This document shows, piece by piece, positions 7,409-10,379 of a stretch of DNA of 10,379 bases (positions are counted from its first letter, which is position 1; every line of letters starts with the position of its first letter). The stretch is taken from the NCBI GenBank assembly GCA_900539175.1, contig UQAW01000098.1, positions 1-10,379 of the forward strand, read 5' to 3'. Origin of the DNA: an uncultured Lachnospiraceae bacterium (GTDB lineage Bacteria > Bacillota > Clostridia > Lachnospirales > Lachnospiraceae). Made by a program: the position numbers and the translations under genes. Below the pieces are notes generated by a model. It worked only from the letters and a program-made list of their open reading frames with translations, had not been told where the DNA came from and searched no databases.

Positions 7409-7437
7409 TTGCACCAGAATAAAAAAAGGGGTATACT
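7409..7437 (+). promoter_or_regulatory. Sigma-A type promoter for the NUDIX gene
   Basis: TTGCAC (7409-7414) and TATACT (7432-7437) are separated by exactly 17 bp. The -10 is one base from consensus and the -35 keeps the TTG. Transcription would start near 7444, about 78 nt before the NUDIX ATG. It makes the NUDIX gene independent of the upstream cell-wall operon, in keeping with the 155-bp gap here. Confidence 0.65.
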
Positions 7438-7521
7438 GTAAGCAGTTAAGTAGGAATTTGGCATGTCTGCGCTGTGCTGAATTCTTACGCAGATTTAGTA
7501 ACTACGCTTGGAGGAATTGCA

Positions 7522-7974
7522 ATGATTGAAGCAACGAGTTGTGGAGGCGTAGTAATATATCGGGGTAAAATCCTGTTGTTGTATAAAAGTTATAAGAATA
7601 AGTACGACGGCTGGGTATTGCCGAAGGGGACTGTGGAGGCAGGAGAGGAGTATAAAGAAACAGCAATACGTGAGGTGCTTGAAGAAACCAGCGTCCATGC
7701 ATCCATTATCAAATACATCGGAAAGAGCCAGTATAGCTTCAGTGTACCGGAAGATACGGTTGCAAAGGATGTACACTGGTATCTGATGATGTCCAACAGC
7801 TATTACAGCAAGCCGCAGAAAGAGGAATACTTTGTGGATTCCGGATATTACAAATACCACGAAGCTTATCATCTTTTGAAGTTCTCCAATGAGCGGCAGA
7901 TCTTGGAGATGGCTTATAACGAATATCTGGATTTAAAAAAGGCAAATCTGTGGGGCAACCGAAAATATTACTAA
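7522..7974 (+). CDS. NUDIX hydrolase (Ap4A-hydrolase-like)
   Basis: It is a cytoplasmic metal-dependent hydrolase that splits a nucleoside diphosphate linked to another group X. The 150-aa product has the NUDIX box at 36-58: G36-x5-E42-x7-R50-E51-V-L-E54-E55-T-S57-V58. The metal-binding E51, E54 and E55 are intact, but the usual Gly near the end of the box is Ser57. The W-V-L-P-K-G-T-V-E-A-G-E start and the later V-A-K-D-V-H-W-Y-L-M strand resemble diadenosine tetraphosphate hydrolases, so dinucleoside polyphosphates or nucleotides are plausible substrates; this is inferred, not shown. The C-terminus has an F-S-N-E-R-Q-I-L-x-x-A helix typical of the family. The frame is open back to 7474, but ATG 7522 has GGAGG (7510-7514) with a 7-nt spacer and starts at the first beta strand. 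Confidence 0.88.
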   Translation: MIEATSCGGVVIYRGKILLLYKSYKNKYDGWVLPKGTVEAGEEYKETAIREVLEETSVHASIIKYIGKSQYSFSVPEDTVAKDVHWYLMMSNSYYSKPQKEEYFVDSGYYKYHEAYHLLKFSNERQILEMAYNEYLDLKKANLWGNRKYY

Positions 7975-7982
7975 GACACGTC

Positions 7983-8026
7983 AACAAAAGAGCTGTTGTG
8001 ATTTGCTGCGACGGCTCTCTTTTGTT
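7983..8026 (+). terminator. Terminator-like hairpin after the NUDIX gene
   Basis: AACAAAAGAG (7983-7992) is perfectly complementary to CTCTTTTGTT (8017-8026). Within the loop GCTGT/ACGGC can also pair if a 2-nt bulge is allowed. The stem begins 8 nt after the NUDIX stop. The right arm itself is U-rich (CUCUUUUGUU), but no long U-run follows. It probably ends or tapers NUDIX transcription and lies in the leader of the next gene. Confidence 0.5.
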
Positions 8027-8063
8027 ACATGGAAATAGATTCAGTCACAGACAGGGTAATCAT

Positions 8064-8381
8064 ATGTTAAAATGGTATAAAAATTTATACGTTGGAGATA
8101 ATGCAAAAAAGAAGGAACACAGAATCAGACATAAATTAGAGCATGGCAAATGGGTTCCGGGTATTTACCTGATTACCTATGCCTCAAACTCTGAAAACCA
8201 GTTAGATATCTTTCCAGCCAGCCGGTTAAAGCAAAAAGTCTTATATCGAATGTGTCCCAAAATCATCGGTATCGCATCTGATTATGAGGAGGCAGTCGAA
8301 ATCGTCACGAAACTGGCAGATAAAGCCTACCGTCAGGAAGGATGTGAAAGTATCCGAAGTTATCTGGAAGAACATGAATAG
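8064..8381 (+). CDS. Conserved-looking small protein of unknown function (105 aa)
   Basis: I do not recognise a named domain. The product begins M-L-K-W-Y-K-N-L-Y-V-G-D and is basic in its first third. It then has W-V-P-G-I-Y-L-I-T-Y-A-S-N-S-E-N-Q-L-D-I, a beta-strand-like stretch, and I-I-G-I-A-S-D-Y-E-E-A-V-E-I-V-T-K-L-A, which reads as strand-loop-helix. No signal peptide or membrane helix is seen, so it is probably cytoplasmic. From memory, similar orphan proteins occur in many Lachnospiraceae. The frame is open back to 7950, but those codons run through the NUDIX 3' end and the hairpin. ATG 8064 is preferred although its ribosome binding site (CAGGG, about 8 nt upstream) is weak. Its stop is 13 bp before the DUF2953 start, suggesting co-transcription with the sporulation pair. 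Confidence 0.75.
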   Translation: MLKWYKNLYVGDNAKKKEHRIRHKLEHGKWVPGIYLITYASNSENQLDIFPASRLKQKVLYRMCPKIIGIASDYEEAVEIVTKLADKAYRQEGCESIRSYLEEHE

Positions 8382-8394
8382 ATAGGGAGGAAGT

Positions 8395-9417
8395 ATGCTA
8401 CATATCCTATTTGTGATATTAAAAGTTATTGGTATCCTTCTTCTGGCAATCCTTGGAATTATATTGTTTTTGGTTTTCTCAAGCTTGCTGATACCGTTTT
8501 CCTATCAGATCAAGGGAGAAAAGACAGAAGAGACCTGGAATGCCAGGATCAGACTCTCCTGGCTTTTTTATGCTGTATATCTGGTGAAGGAGTTTGGCGG
8601 AGAGAATTCACGTTTTGAATGTTATCTTTTGGGAATTCCGATGCTTCGTCTGAACACCTGGCTGAATCATAAGAGGGCAGGAAAGAGAACAAAGACAGGT
8701 ACAAAAAACAAAGAAACGTTTGAAATGGATTCTGTAAAATCTGTGGAACCCAAAGCGGATTCTGAAACAGCCAAAGCAAAAACGCTTCAAAATACTGAGG
8801 GTTCTGAAAAGAAGAGGGATTCAGAAGAAAAGAACAGTACGGAAAGAGCTTTGAATTCTAAGACAGCAGATGATAAGAATTTCAAGAACAAGAATATTGT
8901 TGATACAGAGAATGTTTCAGAAGATATCCCGAACAAGAAAAGTTTTTTCAAAAAAAATAAGAAGGAAGGATTTTTGAAGCGGGTGGCCAGAAAAATAAAG
9001 GCATTTCTTCAGATTCCGAAGAAAATCCGTTTCATAATTCGAAAGATATATGATAAAATTAAGAATATCCTATCTTTTCTTCGGTCAGAGGATTTCAGAT
9101 GGATGAAAAAGGTGGGACTTACGGAAGGAAAAGCTTTGTTTCAGCACATCCGACCAAGGAAAATCAAAGGAAATATCCGATTTGGTTTTGAAAATCCGGC
9201 GAATACCGGTGAGGTTTTGGGAATTTTAGGAATCATTTACCCAGTCCTGCCCAGAAAGTTAACAATTATACCAGATTTTAACCAATCTGTGCTGGAGGGT
9301 TCTCTGGAAGCCCGCGGTCGTGTATATGGAATCTTTTTCCTGATCCGAACACTTAAAGTGTTATTTGATGGAAAAACAATAACTATTATAAAAAAATTAA
9401 AACATAAGGAGGCATAA
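8395..9417 (+). CDS. DUF2953 membrane protein (YtfI-like), sporulation-linked
   Basis: The 340-aa product has one strong N-terminal membrane helix (about 3-33) followed by a beta-rich segment (Y-Q-I-K-G-E...W-N-A-R-I-R-L-S-W-L). A Lys/Glu/Ser/Thr-rich low-complexity linker spans about 93-190. A conserved C-terminal region begins around W-M-K-K-V-G-L-T-E-G and includes R-P-R-K-I-K-G-N-I-R-F-G-F-E-N-P-A-N-T-G and G-S-L-E-A-R-G-R-V-Y-G. These match the DUF2953 pattern, whose Bacillus member YtfI lies next to YtfJ, the same order as here. It is longer than Bacillus YtfI (a little over 200 aa) mainly through the linker. Its molecular function is unknown; a membrane-associated role in spore formation is inferred from its partner. 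GGGAGG (8385-8390) sits 4 nt before the ATG, and the stop is 6 bp from the next gene. Confidence 0.82.
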   Translation: MLHILFVILKVIGILLLAILGIILFLVFSSLLIPFSYQIKGEKTEETWNARIRLSWLFYAVYLVKEFGGENSRFECYLLGIPMLRLNTWLNHKRAGKRTKTGTKNKETFEMDSVKSVEPKADSETAKAKTLQNTEGSEKKRDSEEKNSTERALNSKTADDKNFKNKNIVDTENVSEDIPNKKSFFKKNKKEGFLKRVARKIKAFLQIPKKIRFIIRKIYDKIKNILSFLRSEDFRWMKKVGLTEGKALFQHIRPRKIKGNIRFGFENPANTGEVLGILGIIYPVLPRKLTIIPDFNQSVLEGSLEARGRVYGIFFLIRTLKVLFDGKTITIIKKLKHKEA

Positions 9418-9423
9418 CGGAAT

Positions 9424-9831
9424 ATGGCAGAAAATAAAAGTAACTTTGAAAATACAGTTGAAGCACTGTTCAAGGGAATGGACAGCTTCATCAATACCAA
9501 AACAGTGGTAGGTGATGCAATTCATATTGGTGAAAATATCATCCTTCCTCTGGTGGATGTCTCTTTCGGTGTAGGCGCCGGTGCTTTTTCTGAAAATGCG
9601 AGGAATAATGGTGGCGGCGGAATGGGCGGAAAAATTACGCCCAGTGCTGTTCTAGTAATCAACAAGAACGGAACCAAATTAGTCAATATCAAAAATCAGG
9701 ATGCTGTAACGAAGATTCTGGATATGGCGCCTGATATTGTCAATCGTTTTACAAAGAAAGATTCGGATGATACGTATACCTCTGAGGAAGTTGCGCATAT
9801 AATAAAGCAAGGAAAAGAAGAACAGGAGTAA
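9424..9831 (+). CDS. ytfJ: Spore protein YtfJ / GerW
   Basis: This is a member of the Spore_YtfJ (GerW) family, found in endospore formers; in Bacillus subtilis it is needed for normal germination with L-alanine. The 135-aa product shows the family core: F-E-N-T-V-E-A-L-F-K-G-M near the start, then T-V-V-G-D-A-I-H-I-G-E-N-I-I-L-P-L-V-D-V-S-F-G-V-G-A-G. A Gly-rich loop (G-G-G-G-M-G-G) follows, then K-I-T-P-S-A-V-L-V-I. A charged tail ends the protein. Ribosome binding comes from AAGGAGG (9406-9412), which lies inside the end of the upstream gene, with an 11-nt spacer. It overlaps nothing but is tightly packed between DUF2953 and the 45-aa ORF, so the three are likely one operon. Its presence is the best evidence that the organism forms spores. 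Confidence 0.92.
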   Translation: MAENKSNFENTVEALFKGMDSFINTKTVVGDAIHIGENIILPLVDVSFGVGAGAFSENARNNGGGGMGGKITPSAVLVINKNGTKLVNIKNQDAVTKILDMAPDIVNRFTKKDSDDTYTSEEVAHIIKQGKEEQE

Positions 9832-9834
9832 TGC

Positions 9835-9972
9835 ATGAACCGTGTAATCGGCTTTTTGCTGTTTTGGGTAGGAATCGGAATACTGATCTGCCTGTTCATA
9901 CACAGTAATTTGCTTGCAATCTTGTTGGCTGCCTTGTTGCTCCTGATCGGATACAATCTGTTTTGTTGTTAG
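9835..9972 (+). CDS. Small hydrophobic membrane protein (45 aa) following ytfJ
   Basis: The ATG at 9835 is preceded by AGGAG (9824-9828) with a 6-nt spacer, and the gene begins 3 bp after the ytfJ stop. The product starts M-N-R-V-I-G-F-L-L-F-W and ends G-Y-N-L-F-C-C. Almost all 45 residues are hydrophobic: two short helices (about 4-22 and 26-40) split by H-S-N, which could form a membrane hairpin or one long kinked helix. The C-terminal Cys pair is notable. There is no known domain. Position, spacing and ribosome binding site argue that it is translated with ytfJ; a sporulation role is inferred only from the neighbours. Confidence 0.72.
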   Translation: MNRVIGFLLFWVGIGILICLFIHSNLLAILLAALLLLIGYNLFCC

Positions 9973-10023
9973 AAGTGCATAATGGAAGCATGGATTTTGA
10001 TGAAAAATTGTGATGATTGCCGA

Positions 10024-10052
10024 TTGCTCAATTCGTATAAAAGTAGTATAGT
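10024..10052 (+). promoter_or_regulatory. Sigma-A type promoter upstream of a short transcription unit
   Basis: TTGCTC (10024-10029) and TATAGT (10047-10052) are 17 bp apart. The start would be near 10059-10060, only about 25 nt before the strong terminator stem at 10083. No open reading frame with a ribosome binding site follows directly. Confidence 0.55.
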
Positions 10053-10082
10053 ATTATCAAGTTAAGAGAGTAAAGCAGACAG

Positions 10083-10115
10083 AGACGTCTTACCAAAGCG
10101 TAAGGCGTCTTTTTC
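10083..10115 (+). terminator. Strong intrinsic terminator
   Basis: AGACGTCTTAC (10083-10093) pairs with GTAAGGCGTCT (10100-10110), 11 bp with one G-U, around a 6-nt loop CAAAGC. TTTTC follows, giving a five-T run with the last stem base. No other good terminator lies between the 45-aa ORF and this point, so it probably ends the DUF2953-ytfJ operon as well as any transcript from the promoter at 10024. Confidence 0.85.
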
Positions 10116-10189
10116 TATATCTATAAATTGCGAATGCTCTCCTGACTGTACCAAGCTATTTTTTCTCCCTTATATAAAAATAGAGCAGT

Positions 10190-10220
10190 AACGGGACATA
10201 TCTTTTGGGTATGTCTCGTT
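10190..10220. repeat. Inverted repeat / hairpin
   Basis: AACGGGACATA (10190-10200) pairs with TATGTCTCGTT (10210-10220): 11 bp with one G-U and a 9-nt loop TCTTTTGGG. It has no adjacent U-run on the + strand. On the - strand the nearest T-run starts about 10 nt after the stem, so it is not a clear terminator. Confidence 0.55.
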
Positions 10221-10234
10221 CGCTGTGTGTGTCA

Positions 10235-10248
10235 GGGGGGACGGAACC
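10235..10248. repeat. G-rich motif reminiscent of REP-type sequences
   Basis: GGGGGGACGGAACC, directly after TGTGTGTGTCA, resembles the GGGGACGGTTC/GTGTC strings that I recall near IS200-like (Y1, RayT-type) transposases in Lachnospiraceae. This is a recollection of pattern, not a database match, and no transposase is visible in the window. Confidence 0.3.
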
Positions 10249-10261
10249 AAACAGGGCGAGT

Positions 10262-10295
10262 GGAAAGCGGAAGCTTTGCTTGCTTCTGCGTTTCC
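10262..10295. repeat. Inverted repeat / hairpin
   Basis: GGAAAGCGGAAGC (10262-10274) pairs with GCTTCTGCGTTTCC (10282-10295): 13 pairs with one bulged G and one G-U, and a 7-nt loop TTTGCTT. On the minus strand it lies just after the stop of the possible truncated gene, where it could act as a 3' stem. No U-run follows on either strand. Confidence 0.5.
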
Positions 10296-10301
10296 CCTCA
10301 G

Positions 10302-10379
10302 CTAACTTGCGTTTACACTAAGTTTGATTTTGTCAAGATTAGTTGACACATTTTCCTCAAGGATTTTGTACCCTATGCT
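10302..10379 (-). CDS. Possible 3' end of a gene cut by the contig edge
   Basis: On the minus strand a frame is open from the contig edge for 25 codons and ends in TAG (10302-10304). The residues include G-Y-K-I-L-E-E-N-V and L-D-K-I-K-L-S-V-N-A-S, which look protein-like; the other two minus frames are blocked. It is too short to identify, and 25 open codons can occur by chance. A stem-loop follows 6 bp after the stop. Confidence 0.25.
   Translation of the reverse strand, partial: SIGYKILEENVSTNLDKIKLSVNAS
10331..10348. repeat. Short perfect inverted repeat TGTCAA-N6-TTGACA
   Basis: TGTCAA (10331-10336) and TTGACA (10343-10348) are perfect inverted copies separated by GATTAG. The right half is a consensus -35 hexamer on +, and the left half is one on -, but no good -10 follows at 16-18 bp within the window. 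An operator-like site or chance are both possible. Confidence 0.3.

Larger units (their letters stand above)
10116..10379. other. Non-coding right edge rich in inverted repeats
   Basis: No convincing complete gene is seen on either strand in these 264 bp. The stretch has an AT-rich first part (to about 10188), then three inverted repeats and a G-rich motif, given separately. A minus-strand frame open to the contig edge may be the tail of a gene. The composition and the contig break here suggest an interspersed repeat or the flank of a mobile element. Confidence 0.5.

Noticed and set aside
7474..7521. Upstream ATG extending the NUDIX protein by 16 residues
   Set aside because: No ribosome binding site at that ATG, and the extension reads through GGAGG, which serves ATG 7522.
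7950..8063. Upstream start for the 105-aa unknown protein
   Set aside because: It would overlap the NUDIX 3' end and run through the terminator-like hairpin; the extra residues do not look conserved or structured.
8000..8064. Sporulation sigma F/G promoter before the 105-aa gene
   Set aside because: GGAAATAGAT at 8031 partly resembles a sigma-F -10, but it fails at a key T and no matching -35 was found at the right distance.
10343..10370. TTGACA as a -35 of a + strand promoter at the contig edge
   Set aside because: No acceptable -10 lies 16-18 bp downstream (TTTGTA is poor; TATGCT is 25 bp away).

Overview
The window looks like a near-complete short-read contig from a spore-forming, low-to-mid GC Clostridia, most likely a gut Lachnospiraceae (Blautia/Dorea/Ruminococcus-like). 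The clues are an SLH-domain surface protein with Clostridia-style Cys repeats, strong AGGAGG-type ribosome binding sites, a YtfJ/GerW sporulation gene, and a SEDS/PbpA-type peptidoglycan pair. The genus is an inference from gene style and no marker gene fixes it. The first ten bases match the 3' end of the Illumina TruSeq adapter, so the left edge is a sequencing artefact and the first gene is truncated there.

Layout. (1) 13-1494: C-terminal part of a secreted SLH surface protein, followed by a 59-nt nested hairpin. (2) 1646-7366: a consensus-like promoter and a tightly spaced run zapA - U32-family (RlhA/TrhP-like) protein - SEDS glycosyltransferase - class B PBP transpeptidase. This is a septum/wall-synthesis operon with an RNA-modification-type enzyme inside it. 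The SEDS and PBP reading frames overlap by 53 to 206 bp, depending on the true PBP start. (3) 7409-8026: a NUDIX hydrolase with its own promoter and a following terminator-like hairpin. (4) 8064-9972: a cluster of four closely packed genes: a 105-aa protein of unknown function, a DUF2953 (YtfI-like) membrane protein, YtfJ/GerW, and a 45-aa single-pass or hairpin membrane protein. (5) 9973-10379: about 400 bp with no convincing complete gene. It holds a promoter, a strong intrinsic terminator about 30 nt downstream of it, three further inverted repeats, a G-rich REP-like motif, and possibly the 3' end of a minus-strand gene cut off by the contig edge.

How the genes fit together: ZapA bundles FtsZ at the division site, and the SEDS polymerase and its PBP partner would build glycan and cross-link it. 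DUF2953 plus YtfJ is the conserved sporulation pair known from Bacillus (ytfI-ytfJ), and the tiny membrane protein after it is a plausible third member.

Most of the window is ordinary conserved chromosome. The less ordinary points are the long two-frame overlap between the SEDS and PBP genes, the 45-aa sporulation-linked ORF, the conserved-looking 105-aa orphan, the promoter-terminator unit that would make a roughly 57-nt RNA, and the inverted-repeat cluster at the right edge. No new multi-gene defence or mobile system is visible.
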